Shown one piece after another: positions 44,203-53,954 of a DNA stretch of 64,000 bases. The position numbers were made by a program, and so were the translations under genes. Under the pieces are notes generated by a model that was given only the letters and a program-made list of their open reading frames with translations, did not search any database and was not told the origin of the DNA. This DNA is from Fusobacterium_C necrophorum_A (GTDB taxonomy: Bacteria; Fusobacteriota; Fusobacteriia; Fusobacteriales; Fusobacteriaceae), in contig NZ_SBAP01000008.1 of NCBI RefSeq assembly GCF_004134945.1, positions 29,013 through 93,012 on the forward strand, written 5' to 3'. Positions within the stretch are counted from its first letter, which is position 1. The number at the start of each line of letters is the position of its first letter.

Positions 44203-45405
44203 TCACGAAGATCTCGCATTTTCCAACATCAAACGAATTCGATTTTCTTGGTTGATAGAACTGGCTCCCGGGTCATAGTCTACTGCTACAATATTCGCCT
44301 CCGGATGATTTGTTTTTATCTTTCGTATCATCCCTTTTGCTATGATATGATTGGGAAGACAACCGAAAGGTTGTGCACAAATGATATTATGAACTCCCAT
44401 ATGAATAAACTCCACCATCTCTGCAGTTAAAAGCCAACCCTCTCCCATTTTTACTCCATGCCCTAAATAGCCTTTGGCCATTTCCAGCACTTTTGAAAAA
44501 GCGGTAGGTGGACGAAAATGCCCATTTTTCTTGATACAAGCAATCATTTCTCCTTGCTTCCTTTGAACATAGGCAGCTAGCATCTTGGCGAGCATATAAC
44601 GAAAGCCCCCCTTCCCATAAATTTCTTTATCAAAAATAGTATCATAGAGATTGAAAAGTAAAAAGTCCAAAATTCCGGTATTCACAACCTCCGCCTTTTC
44701 CTGCTCTAAATACTCCGTTAAATGATTGTTCCCCAAGGGAGAATACTTCATATAAATTTCTCCTACGATTCCTACTTTTATTTTTTTATTCTCCTTATTT
44801 TTAGGAATGGAGGCAAAATCTTCCAAAATATTTCTATAATTCTCTTTCAATTGTGAAAATGTTTTCTTTCCAATCTCTTCTATCAATTTTTTCTTCCAAC
44901 GAGCGAGTATTTTTTTACTCTCTCCCATATTTTTCTCAAAGGCAACACTCTGATTGTATAGAAGCATTAACAAGTCCCCATAGAGAATACTTTTAAACAA
45001 GCGAAAACCTGCACGAAAAGAAAGAGAAAATTCATTTTCCTTATCCAAACCTGCAAAATTTAAAGATAAAACTTTTACCTGAGTAAATTTATTACGATCC
45101 AGAGCCTTTCTTAAAAGACAGATATAATTGGAAGCTCGACACCCTCCTCCTGTCTGTGTCAAAAGCAAGGCAATTCGATTTACATTATATCTCCCGCTCT
45201 TTAAAGCATGAATAAATTGTCCGATAACTAATAAAGCGGGGTAACACATATCATTGTGAACATTCTTTAATCCCTCTTCTATGACCTCTTGACTCTCGTT
45301 TTGCAACACTTCTATATCATACCCTTCCTTTTGCAAAACTCCTGCAATAAAATCGAAATGAATATCCAACATCATAGGAATCAAAATTTTATAACTTTTA
45401 TCCAT
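44203..45405 (-). CDS. 2-hydroxyacyl-CoA dehydratase-like protein (C-terminal module of activase)
   Basis: The 400-residue protein has ILIPMMLDIHFDF, NDMCYPALLVIGQFI, LLLTQTGGGCRASNY and CAQPFGCLPNHIIAKG, matching the C-terminal (HgdB/DUF2229-linked) part of large acyl-CoA dehydratase activase-related proteins. Its ATG follows the upstream gene's UGA by three bases in the same frame, so the two genes together equal the usual single protein of about 1400 residues. It presumably functions with that gene product. Confidence 0.82.
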   Translation of the reverse strand: MDKSYKILIPMMLDIHFDFIAGVLQKEGYDIEVLQNESQEVIEEGLKNVHNDMCYPALLVIGQFIHALKSGRYNVNRIALLLTQTGGGCRASNYICLLRKALDRNKFTQVKVLSLNFAGLDKENEFSLSFRAGFRLFKSILYGDLLMLLYNQSVAFEKNMGESKKILARWKKKLIEEIGKKTFSQLKENYRNILEDFASIPKNKENKKIKVGIVGEIYMKYSPLGNNHLTEYLEQEKAEVVNTGILDFLLFNLYDTIFDKEIYGKGGFRYMLAKMLAAYVQRKQGEMIACIKKNGHFRPPTAFSKVLEMAKGYLGHGVKMGEGWLLTAEMVEFIHMGVHNIICAQPFGCLPNHIIAKGMIRKIKTNHPEANIVAVDYDPGASSINQENRIRLMLENARSS

Positions 45406-45408
45406 TTC

Positions 45409-48351
45409 TCAAATCGCCTCTCTTTCTCTCATCGTTGCTTCCAGACTCCGCAGACGAATTTTAGTAGCCCCCAAATTATGAATTTCATCTATCTTCAACT
45501 GAGTATACAATTTTCCATATTTGCTTAATATGGAATGAATTTCATCGCTCGTAATGGCATCAATTCCACAGCCGAAACTGACGAGCTGAATGAGTTCCGC
45601 CTTCTCAGTGGCTCCTACAAATCTGGCAGCATTGTACATTCTGGCATGATAAGTCCATTGATTTAAAATCTCCTGTGTAGCGTTTCTGTCAAAAGGAGGA
45701 AGAGAATCTTCTGTCAAAACAACAAAGCCCAAAGAATTTAGCAGACGATCCAAGCCATGATTGATTTCGGAATCAATATGATAAGGTCTGGATGCCAGTA
45801 CTATCATAGGATTTTTTTCTTTTTTTGCAAAACTCAGACATCGTTTTCCCTCTTCTCTGATTTCTTCCCGATATTGAAAATACAGCTCATATGCTTTGTT
45901 CACTGCAATTTTCATTTCCTTTTTCTTTAATTTCGGAATGATATTTTGAAAACAATCGTACAATTTCTCCATCAAAAGATCTTTGTTTTCCATTCCCAAA
46001 TGAGGATATAGATAGTGCTTCTTTTCCACTTCCGGAATATTTGCCTGAATCAACTCCGGATAATAGGCAACCACAGGACAATTATAATGATTATCTGACA
46101 AGCCCTCATCAAAGGCATAACTCAGACAGGGATAAAAAATAGCATCCAAGTCTTTGGATAATAAATCTTCGATATGACCATGTACCAATTTTGCAGGATA
46201 ACATACTGTATCTGAAGGAATTGTATGTTGTCCTTTCATATACAACTCCCGACTTGACTTTGCAGACAGCACAATATCACAGCCCAAAGTTCTAAACAGT
46301 GCTGCCCAAAACGGTAACATATCATACATATTCAAGACTCGAGGAATCCCAATTTTTGCCCGACCTTTCGAAAGCAAAGGAAGAGAATCCAATTTTTGAT
46401 TTTTATAGGCAACCATATTCGGAAGATTCTTTTGTACCTTTTTTCCGGCTCCTCTTTCACAACGGTTTCCACTGATAAAACGTTCTCCCGTTGAAAAACT
46501 GTTTACTGTCAAATGACAATGATTGGTACAAAGATTACATCTTGTGGCGATAGAATGATGAGAAAAGTGTTCCAATTCTTCTCTTGTCAACAATTTTGAC
46601 TCTTCCTGAAAAAATTTTTTCGCATAAAGTGCCGCCCCATAGGCTCCCATCAGTTCCGAAAAATTAAGACGAAGTACCTCCCTCCCGATTTCTTGCTCAA
46701 AGGATCGAAGAACCGCATCATTCAAAAAGGTTCCTCCCTGTACTACTATATGTTTTCCTAAATCTTCCACACTTCTCGCCCGAATTACTTTATAAATAGC
46801 ATTTTTTACAATACTTCTGGCCAGCCCTGCCGAAATATCTTCCACTCCCGCTCCCTCTTTCTGAGCTTGCTTGACCGATGAATTCATAAATACAGTACAT
46901 CGGGAACCCAACTTGGAGGGAGAAGTTGCAAACAATGCTTTTTGCGAAAATTCTTGAATAGAATATCCCATAGATTTCGCAAAAGTTTCTAAAAAAGAAC
47001 CGCAACCGGAGGAACAAGCTTCATTTAAAAGAATGGAATCAATATTTCCATTCTGAATATCAAAACACTTAATATCCTGTCCTCCAATATCAATAATAAA
47101 ATCAACCTGCGGATTAAAATTTTTTGCAGCCGTGTAATGAGCAATCGTTTCTACAATACCCAGATCCACTCCAAAAGCACTTCTCATCAATTCTTCTCCA
47201 TATCCCGTCACTGCACTTCCGACAATTTCAATTCGTTCTCCACAAAGTTCCCGAATCTTTTTTAATTGCTCTAAAAATAAGGTGACCGGATTCCCCTTGG
47301 AGGAAGAATAATGATGATATAATAGATTTCCCTCTTCGTCCAATAACACAACTTTAATTGTCGTGGACCCGGAATCCAAGCCCAAATAAGCTTTCCCCGA
47401 GTAATATAAAATGTCTTTTTCAGGAATGGACATCCTTCGATGTCGTTCCTGAAACTTCTGATACTCTTCCTGACTCCGAAAAAGAGGTTCTTCTTTGCTC
47501 TCCTCTTTCGGCTCCGCCTTTTTCGATAGAATTCTGATTAATTCCTCGAAAGAAAAACTTTCTTCTGTGTTTGCCGCATAGTAAGCACTTCCCAGGGCGA
47601 CAAAATAAGGAGCCAACTCCGGAAACATTGCATGTTCTTCTGTCAAATGCAAACTTTCTACAAAACGCTTCTGTAAGCCTTTCAGGAAGAAAAGAGGACC
47701 TCCTAAAAATAAAACATTGCCCTCTATCTTTCTTCCTTGTGCTAAGCCCGTAATCGTCTGCTCCACAACAGCTTGATAAATACTTGCCGCTATGTCTGAT
47801 TTTTTTGCTCCCTGATTTAACAAGGGTTGTATGTCCGTCTTTGCAAACACTCCACAACGAGAGGCAATCGGATAAATTTTTTCATATTCTAAACTGACGG
47901 TATCCAATTGGGCGGCATCCATATCCATTAAGCTCGCCATCTGGTCTATAAAAGCTCCTGTTCCTCCGGCACAGCTTCCATTCATTCTCTCCTCAGGACT
48001 TCCTTGTAAGAATACTATTTTTGCATCTTCCCCACCCAGTTCAATCACAACATCGGTCTGTGGAAATCGTTTTTTGACGGCTCCGACCGTTGAAAACACT
48101 TCTTGTACAAAAGGAAGACCACAATCTTTGGCAATTCCCAATCCTGCTGATCCGGTAATTGCTACTTGACATGAACTTCCCTCCAAAAGAGTTTCCAATT
48201 TTTTTATATGTTCCAAAGTAACTTCCCGCACTTTCGAAAAGTGCCTTTGATAACTTTTTTCAACAATATTCTCTTTTTCATCTAAAATCACTGTTTTTAA
48301 TGTAGTCGATCCTACATCAATTCCTACTTTGTAACGCAAGACAGCCTCCAT
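45409..48351 (-). CDS. 2-hydroxyacyl-CoA dehydratase activase (BadF/BcrA-type, tandem ATPase)
   Basis: The 980-residue protein has two ASKHA ATPase domains (VGIDVGSTTLKTVI at the start, LGLDSGSTTIKVVL near residue 320). Each has cluster-coordinating cysteine regions (NGSCAGGTG and SRCGVFAKTD; NEACSSGCGSF and SRCTVFMNS). A DUF2229-type region with TRCNLCTNHC and IGIPRVLNMYDMLPF follows. Such activases drive electrons into dehydratases of amino acid fermentation or remodel Fe-S proteins. The next gene continues in frame after one UGA. Confidence 0.88.
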   Translation of the reverse strand: MEAVLRYKVGIDVGSTTLKTVILDEKENIVEKSYQRHFSKVREVTLEHIKKLETLLEGSSCQVAITGSAGLGIAKDCGLPFVQEVFSTVGAVKKRFPQTDVVIELGGEDAKIVFLQGSPEERMNGSCAGGTGAFIDQMASLMDMDAAQLDTVSLEYEKIYPIASRCGVFAKTDIQPLLNQGAKKSDIAASIYQAVVEQTITGLAQGRKIEGNVLFLGGPLFFLKGLQKRFVESLHLTEEHAMFPELAPYFVALGSAYYAANTEESFSFEELIRILSKKAEPKEESKEEPLFRSQEEYQKFQERHRRMSIPEKDILYYSGKAYLGLDSGSTTIKVVLLDEEGNLLYHHYSSSKGNPVTLFLEQLKKIRELCGERIEIVGSAVTGYGEELMRSAFGVDLGIVETIAHYTAAKNFNPQVDFIIDIGGQDIKCFDIQNGNIDSILLNEACSSGCGSFLETFAKSMGYSIQEFSQKALFATSPSKLGSRCTVFMNSSVKQAQKEGAGVEDISAGLARSIVKNAIYKVIRARSVEDLGKHIVVQGGTFLNDAVLRSFEQEIGREVLRLNFSELMGAYGAALYAKKFFQEESKLLTREELEHFSHHSIATRCNLCTNHCHLTVNSFSTGERFISGNRCERGAGKKVQKNLPNMVAYKNQKLDSLPLLSKGRAKIGIPRVLNMYDMLPFWAALFRTLGCDIVLSAKSSRELYMKGQHTIPSDTVCYPAKLVHGHIEDLLSKDLDAIFYPCLSYAFDEGLSDNHYNCPVVAYYPELIQANIPEVEKKHYLYPHLGMENKDLLMEKLYDCFQNIIPKLKKKEMKIAVNKAYELYFQYREEIREEGKRCLSFAKKEKNPMIVLASRPYHIDSEINHGLDRLLNSLGFVVLTEDSLPPFDRNATQEILNQWTYHARMYNAARFVGATEKAELIQLVSFGCGIDAITSDEIHSILSKYGKLYTQLKIDEIHNLGATKIRLRSLEATMREREAI

Positions 48352-48387
48352 TTCTTCCTGTAAGACAATCTTGACTTCTTTTCTCTT

Positions 48388-49104
48388 CTAACTTTCCATC
48401 GCTTCTGCTTCCAAGGCTTCTGACGATTTTTCCCGTTTCTCTGCCATAGCCATATTCAGAAAAGTATACTTTTCATACTTCAAACCTTCCGAATGAACAT
48501 AACAGACACTTCCCCCTCGGATATACTCAATAATCTTTCGATTCTCACTCCTAGGAACTGCCAGACATCCTCGACTTCTTCCCAAACGTCCGTAACGATT
48601 GATAAAACTTTGTTCCGCATAATTCGCAGCATGAATGACCAAGGTTCTCGCATAAGCATTGTTATTTCTTCCATGTTCCAAACCATATAAACGTAGAGAA
48701 AATCCATTTTTTCCTTTATAACTTTCTCCTGTTAAGAAAAAACCGTCTGAGCTTTTCAAAGTACCTTTGCGGTTGGAAAAATGCTTAGCATACAAATCTC
48801 CTGTTCTCATTCCATGAGCCACATAACTGGACACTAAAATCTGTTTTTTATCTAAATCTATAATGTATAATCGTTCCTCTGTGGAGGGTTTTGTAAAATC
48901 GACAATCGTCAAAACATTATTGTTTCGATTATGAATTCGTTCCATTCCCTGAATTCCTTGTTTAAAGGCGGAAAAAGCGATTCGTTTTCCTAAATTCATA
49001 TCTTTGTATAAGCTTTCTATTTCCTCATCTGTAAAAGAATGAGCCAAAAGAGAGAAAGAAACCAAAATAAAGATAAGACAATATAAGGGCTTTTTATAGT
49101 TCAT
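48388..49104 (-). CDS. secreted L,D-transpeptidase-like protein (YkuD_2 type)
   Basis: The 238-residue protein has a signal peptide (to about SLLAHS), then an IVDFTKPSTEERLYIIDL strand region and the catalytic-domain core with VIHAANYAEQSF and the Cys motif GRSRGCLAVP. It belongs to the murein L,D-transpeptidase catalytic domain family 2. The C-terminal 25 residues are low complexity (EKREKSSEALEAEAMES). Confidence 0.88.
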   Translation of the reverse strand: MNYKKPLYCLIFILVSFSLLAHSFTDEEIESLYKDMNLGKRIAFSAFKQGIQGMERIHNRNNNVLTIVDFTKPSTEERLYIIDLDKKQILVSSYVAHGMRTGDLYAKHFSNRKGTLKSSDGFFLTGESYKGKNGFSLRLYGLEHGRNNNAYARTLVIHAANYAEQSFINRYGRLGRSRGCLAVPRSENRKIIEYIRGGSVCYVHSEGLKYEKYTFLNMAMAEKREKSSEALEAEAMES

Positions 49105-49117
49105 ATTTTTCTCCTCA

Positions 49118-49249
49118 CTAACTGATAAAAAGTTCTATTGTTTTATATAGCATAAAAATTCCTAATCCAAGATAGGAAGCCAACAATAGCATGGCTGCTA
49201 CAGAAGCTTGCCTTTCATCATTCCCGAATTCTTGCTCTAAAGACCTCAT
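49118..49249 (-). CDS. small single-helix membrane protein, 43 residues
   Basis: A strong GGAGGGGATTTC RBS precedes ATG, and the product MRSLEQEFGNDERQASVAAM runs into one hydrophobic helix ending ELFIS. It lies 13 bases upstream of the L,D-transpeptidase gene on the same strand and is probably co-transcribed. The family is unknown. Confidence 0.65.
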   Translation of the reverse strand: MRSLEQEFGNDERQASVAAMLLLASYLGLGIFMLYKTIELFIS

Positions 49250-49296
49250 GAAATCCCCTCCTTATCCTAAAAAATAAAAAAAAGGATTTTTTTATT

Positions 49297-49659
49297 TTAA
49301 TTTCGTAGGACTCGCTTCGGGAATATGGTCAAAATATTATGAATAATCCATGTATAATGAAACTCTTTCAATCTTTCTTGTTCTCGAAAACACTTTATAA
49401 AAAAATAGGAAGATTTTTCGAGAATATCCGGAAAATATTCTGTTCCGGTATTTTCCAAAATGGAAATATCCGGCTCTCCCTGTGTCAATACTGCAATATA
49501 AGATCTACCGAATGTTTGAGGCACTAATAGGACAATATTTTTTTCCTCTTTCGCCCCAAAGACTTGTGTAAATTTCTCAGAATGTAAAAAAAGAGAGGCG
49601 GAAAAGACACAACAAAACGAAAAAAGTATTGCCAAGGCTAACTTCTTATATTTTGCCAT
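49297..49659 (-). CDS. hypothetical membrane-anchored protein, 120 residues
   Basis: Started at MAKYKKLALAILF (49659) after GGGAGG, the product has an N-terminal hydrophobic helix or signal peptide and a soluble extracytoplasmic part with NIVLLVPQTFGRSYIAVLTQ. No family was recognised. An A/T-rich hairpin (about 49270-49298) overlaps its stop and may end transcription. It begins a small run continuing with the 43-residue protein and the L,D-transpeptidase-like gene. Confidence 0.6.
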   Translation of the reverse strand: MAKYKKLALAILFSFCCVFSASLFLHSEKFTQVFGAKEEKNIVLLVPQTFGRSYIAVLTQGEPDISILENTGTEYFPDILEKSSYFFIKCFREQERLKEFHYTWIIHNILTIFPKRVLRN

Positions 49660-49737
49660 AATATTCCACCTCCCTTCATTCAATTTTTCATAGGCATTAT
49701 GATTGTAGCATTTTATGAAGGAATTTTCAAATATTTT

Positions 49738-52293
49738 TTATTGTTTTCTTATCGTAATTTCGTTCCCAGATAAGGAAATTTCAATATGCGAGTACTCGCT
49801 AATTTCATTGGATAATAATTTTTTTGCCAAGCTTGTTTCCAATTCTTTTTGAATATATCTTCTCAAAGGTCTTGCTCCATATTGAGGATTGTAAGCATTG
49901 GCAGCCAAATATTGTATTAAACTTGGTGAAAAATCGACTTGAATTGATTTTTCCTTTAATTTTTCAGCAACACTGTCCAAAGCTAATACAACAATTTCTT
50001 CAATCGCTTTTTGATCCAAGGCTTTAAACAAAATAATTTCATCGACACGATTTAAAAATTCCGGCTTAAAGGAAGCTCGCAATTCATGCATTACCTCTTC
50101 TCTCGTTTCTTCTCCCAAAGAAATATCCTCCAAGATATAAGAACTTCCCAAGTTTGATGTCATAATAATCAAAGTATTTTTGAAATCCACAATTCTACCT
50201 TGTCCGTCCGTCAAACGTCCATCATCCAATACCTGAAGTAAAATATTGAAGACATCCGGATGAGCCTTTTCAATTTCATCAAATAAAATGACGGAATACG
50301 GTTTTGTTCGAACGGCTTCTGTCAATTGTCCTCCTTCTTCGTATCCTACATATCCCGGAGGTGCTCCAATCAATCGAGTCACGGAAAACTTATCCATATA
50401 TTCACTCATATCAATTCGAACTACATTGTCTTCACTGTCAAATAAATTATAGGCCAAGGTCTTAGCCAAATACGTTTTTCCAACTCCTGTCGGTCCTAAG
50501 AAAATAAAAGAACCCATAGGTCTGTGTTTGTCTTTCAAACCTGCAATCGAACGAATCATGGTATCGGAAACAGCTTTCACCGCTTCTTCTTGCCCTTTCA
50601 CTCTCTGTTTCAAATAGTCTTCCAAGTGCAGCATTTTTTCTTTTTCACTTTCCGTCAATTTGGCAACAGGAATTCCTGTCCATTTGGAAACAATTTCTGA
50701 AATTTCTTCTGCACTGACTTCCTGCTTCAACAAATGATTTTCAAAAGTCATTCCTTGTAACTCTTTTTCTAAGCTCGCCAATTTTCCATATTTCAATTCG
50801 GATAACTTGGTTAAATCATAGTTTCTTTCAGCTTTTTCCATTTCCAATTTTACATTTTCAATTTCTTCTTTCACTTTTTTTACTTTATTAACTTCTTCTT
50901 TTTCCAATTCCCATTGAGATTGCAAACGAGCTTTTTCTTCTTTCAGATCTGCCAACTCCTTTTCCAGAGTCTCCAATCTTTCTTTTGAAGCGGCGTCACT
51001 TTCTTTTTGTAAAGCCTCTCTTTCAATTTCCAACTGTAAGGTTTTTCTCGTTAAACTGTCTAATTCTTCCGGCATGGAATCAATATCCGTTCGTATCATA
51101 GCGGCAGCTTCGTCAATTAAATCAATCGCTTTATCCGGTAATTTTCGATCACTGATGTATCGATGACTCAAGTTGGCCGCCGCCACAATCGCTGCGTCAG
51201 CAATTCTTACTCCGTGATAGGTTTCAAATTTTTCTTTGAGTCCTCGCAAAATAGAAATGGTGTCTTCGATGTCCGGTTCGTTGACTAAAATAATTTGAAA
51301 TCTTCGTTCTAAGGCAGCGTCTTTCTCAATATATTTTCGATATTCATCAATAGTCGTAGCTCCTATCACCCGAACTTCCCCACGAGCTAACATCGGTTTT
51401 AAAATATTTCCGGCATCCATAGCCCCGCTTGTTTTTCCTGCTCCTACAATGGTATGAATTTCATCAATAAATAAAATAATATTTCCTTGGGACTCTTCGA
51501 CTTCTTTTAAAACTCCTTTCAATCTCTCTTCAAACTCCCCTTGATACTTCGCTCCTGCAATCAAGGCTCCCATGTCCAAAGAATAAATCACTTTATTTTT
51601 CAGAGAATCCGGAACGTCTCCATTTAAAATTCTCTGGGCCAAACCTTCTGCAATGGCAGTTTTTCCCACTCCAGGTTCTCCAATTAAAATCGGATTGTTC
51701 TTGGTTCTACGGGAAATAATTTGAATGGCTCGACGAATTTCGCTGTCCCTTCCGATGATGGGATCGATTTTTCCTTCTCTTGCCAATTCCACTAAATTTT
51801 TTGCATATTTTTCCAACACTTCATAAGTTTCTTCCGGATTTTGACTTTCCACTTTTCGATTTCCTCGAACATTTTTTACCACTTCATCAAATTTATCCAC
51901 CTGAATTCCCAATCTTTTTAAAATAGGAGTATTTTCTATCAAAGCTCGAAACAAATGCTCAACACTTAAATAGGAATCTCCCATTTTTTTCATCGTTTCT
52001 TCCGCTTCTACCAAAACTCTATGAGTCGCAGGCGAAAGAGAAATTTCCTGTTCATATCCTCCCTGTACCTTAGGCATCTTTTCCAGTTCATGTTCTAATT
52101 CCTGATAAATAAAATGAATATTCAAGCCCATTTTTTCCAGCACTTTTGGAATCAATCCCTCTTTATTTTCCAGTAATGCATAAGCTAACATTTCCGGCTT
52201 TATCACTTGTTGTTGATACTTTACTGCTAAATTTTTTGCTTCATTCATCGCTAAAATTGAGTTTTCTGTAAACATATTACTATTCATGTTCAT
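49738..52293 (-). CDS. clpB: ATP-dependent disaggregase ClpB
   Basis: The 851-residue protein has the ClpB order: N-domain, AAA1 with Walker A GEPGVGKTA (about residue 205) and FIDEIHTIVGAG, the long coiled-coil middle domain (about 410-525), AAA2 with GPTGVGKTYL and the C-terminal domain with YNPQYGARPLRRYIQ. It works with DnaK to rescue aggregates. A CIRCE-like element and a consensus promoter lie upstream. Confidence 0.97.
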   Translation of the reverse strand: MNMNSNMFTENSILAMNEAKNLAVKYQQQVIKPEMLAYALLENKEGLIPKVLEKMGLNIHFIYQELEHELEKMPKVQGGYEQEISLSPATHRVLVEAEETMKKMGDSYLSVEHLFRALIENTPILKRLGIQVDKFDEVVKNVRGNRKVESQNPEETYEVLEKYAKNLVELAREGKIDPIIGRDSEIRRAIQIISRRTKNNPILIGEPGVGKTAIAEGLAQRILNGDVPDSLKNKVIYSLDMGALIAGAKYQGEFEERLKGVLKEVEESQGNIILFIDEIHTIVGAGKTSGAMDAGNILKPMLARGEVRVIGATTIDEYRKYIEKDAALERRFQIILVNEPDIEDTISILRGLKEKFETYHGVRIADAAIVAAANLSHRYISDRKLPDKAIDLIDEAAAMIRTDIDSMPEELDSLTRKTLQLEIEREALQKESDAASKERLETLEKELADLKEEKARLQSQWELEKEEVNKVKKVKEEIENVKLEMEKAERNYDLTKLSELKYGKLASLEKELQGMTFENHLLKQEVSAEEISEIVSKWTGIPVAKLTESEKEKMLHLEDYLKQRVKGQEEAVKAVSDTMIRSIAGLKDKHRPMGSFIFLGPTGVGKTYLAKTLAYNLFDSEDNVVRIDMSEYMDKFSVTRLIGAPPGYVGYEEGGQLTEAVRTKPYSVILFDEIEKAHPDVFNILLQVLDDGRLTDGQGRIVDFKNTLIIMTSNLGSSYILEDISLGEETREEVMHELRASFKPEFLNRVDEIILFKALDQKAIEEIVVLALDSVAEKLKEKSIQVDFSPSLIQYLAANAYNPQYGARPLRRYIQKELETSLAKKLLSNEISEYSHIEISLSGNEITIRKQ

Positions 52294-52308
52294 CCCTCCT
52301 TTTCAAAA

Positions 52309-52335
52309 TTAGCACTCAATTAATATACTGGCTAA
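52309..52335. promoter_or_regulatory. CIRCE-like element (HrcA operator) of clpB
   Basis: One half-site is a perfect TTAGCACTC (52309-52317); after nine bases the other half keeps GCTAA out of GAGTGCTAA. It lies directly after the -10 box, where HrcA would block transcription. Confidence 0.65.
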
Positions 52336-52342
52336 CAACTCT

Positions 52343-52371
52343 TTTATACTCCTCCTTTTGCTTTTTGTCAA
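52343..52371 (-). promoter_or_regulatory. clpB promoter
   Basis: Minus strand: TTGACA (52366-52371), 17-base spacer, TATAAA (52343-52348), followed by the CIRCE-like element. Confidence 0.85.
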
Positions 52372-52421
52372 GAATTTTTTTATTTTCTTTCTTTTCTTAC
52401 TTTTCTTGCTTTCTCAAATCA

Positions 52422-52462
52422 AAAAAAGAAATAGACTATCTCGATTCCGTTTGAGATAGTCT
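52422..52462 (-). terminator. terminator of the YfcC-family gene
   Basis: A perfect 10-bp stem (AGACTATCTC / GAGATAGTCT) with a 10-base loop is followed on the minus strand by a T-rich tract. Confidence 0.85.
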
Positions 52463-52478
52463 CTTCTCTCTTTCTCTT

Positions 52479-53876
52479 TTAAAAAGGCCCTAAATTGATA
52501 AAAACGGCAAAAGCAATCAAAAGAAATTGCAATCCTAATAAAATGACAAACAAAGGAGCAAAAAATTTATACCATTTTGACAAACTACAGCCTGCAATCG
52601 CACAGTCAACTGCTGCTTGTGTCGGCCAAAATAAATTGGAAAATCCGTCCCCAAATTGGAAGGCTACGACTGCAATTTGTCGGTTTAATCCGATGATATC
52701 CGCAATCGGTGTCATAATCGGCATAGAAGTTGCCGCTTGTCCGCTTCCGGAAGGAATGAAGAAATTGATTAAATTTTGAATTATAACCATTCCCATAGCT
52801 GCCAGCATTTTATGGGCTCCTAAAATCGCATTGGCTAAATAATAACACACGCTGTCAATGATTTTTCCCTCTCTCATAACAATAATAAGGGCTCTTGCAA
52901 TCCCTATGACCAAACAGGCATAGACAATTTCTTTATAAATATTGACTACGGCGGAACAAGTCTCTGAAAGAGAAAGACCATTTACTATTCCAATCAATAA
53001 CATACTGATTAAAAAAACAGCGGAAATTTCTTCAAAATACCAACCTTTATAAATGGATCCCAGAACAAAAGTTACAATACTTCCCACAAAAATAAGAAGA
53101 GAAATCGTATCTTTTTTAGACATTCGCTTTTGAATCAATTCTTCTTTTGTTGTTGTCATTAAATGACTGAAATCATCTCCATATACAAAACTTTTGCTAG
53201 GATCTTTCTTAATTTTGTGAGCATAACGCATACAAAAAATAGTGTAAACAGTGACAAAAACAAAGAAACATAGAACTCGAAACCAAAGTCCGGAAAACAA
53301 CGGAAGCTCTGCGATTCCCTGTGCGATTGCCGTCGTGTAAGGATTGACAAAGGCAGCGGCAAATCCGATTCCCACAGAACCCATAACGACAACGGCTCCC
53401 AATAAGGCATCATAGCCCAGTGCCAAAGAAATTCCCATTACTACCGGAATGAATCCGTATGCTTCTTCATACATCCCGAAAGAAGCTCCCATGAGAGCAA
53501 AAATCCAAATCAAAATAGGCAATAACAAGCGATCCTGTTTTCCCATAACTCGAATTAGGCTTCCAATTCCGGAATCAAAAGCTCCCACATGAATCAACAT
53601 ACACATATAACCATAGGAAATCATCGTAAAGAAAATGACATCCGCAGCATCCACGAGTCCCGCCAATATAGAAGCAAACATTCTAAACGGACTCACCGGA
53701 TTCGCCTCTACAAAATGAAAGCTTGTAGGAATCACAATATTTCTTCCCGTAGCTTCATCCAAAACCCTTTCAAATTCCCCCGCAGGAATCAACCATGTCA
53801 ATACCGTTACAAATACAAGAATGCTTCCGATAATCAAAAATCCGTGTGGCATTCTCCAAACTTTTCTCTCCGTCAT
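52479..53876 (-). CDS. YfcC-family membrane carrier
   Basis: The 465-residue protein has about twelve hydrophobic segments and the family motifs MPHGFLIIGSILV, LTWLIPAGEFER, FGMYEEAYGFIPV, NPYTTAIAQGIAELPLFSG and IPSGSGQAATSMPIM. YfcC proteins are relatives of dicarboxylate (DcuC) and AbgT-like carriers; peptide or amino acid exchange is plausible next to pepD. It lies 78 bases after pepD. Confidence 0.9.
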   Translation of the reverse strand: MTERKVWRMPHGFLIIGSILVFVTVLTWLIPAGEFERVLDEATGRNIVIPTSFHFVEANPVSPFRMFASILAGLVDAADVIFFTMISYGYMCMLIHVGAFDSGIGSLIRVMGKQDRLLLPILIWIFALMGASFGMYEEAYGFIPVVMGISLALGYDALLGAVVVMGSVGIGFAAAFVNPYTTAIAQGIAELPLFSGLWFRVLCFFVFVTVYTIFCMRYAHKIKKDPSKSFVYGDDFSHLMTTTKEELIQKRMSKKDTISLLIFVGSIVTFVLGSIYKGWYFEEISAVFLISMLLIGIVNGLSLSETCSAVVNIYKEIVYACLVIGIARALIIVMREGKIIDSVCYYLANAILGAHKMLAAMGMVIIQNLINFFIPSGSGQAATSMPIMTPIADIIGLNRQIAVVAFQFGDGFSNLFWPTQAAVDCAIAGCSLSKWYKFFAPLFVILLGLQFLLIAFAVFINLGPF

Positions 53877-53954
53877 AACATCCCTCCTTGTTCAATTTTT
53901 TAGTAATTCCCATTTTTTTAATAATCCCAAGTAATGTATCTTCCTGAAACATTT

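Noticed and set aside
44115..44219. Longer start of the FMN-binding protein at 44219
   Set aside because: It would place 35 charged residues before a clean signal peptide and overlap the upstream gene; the AAGGAG box supports 44114.
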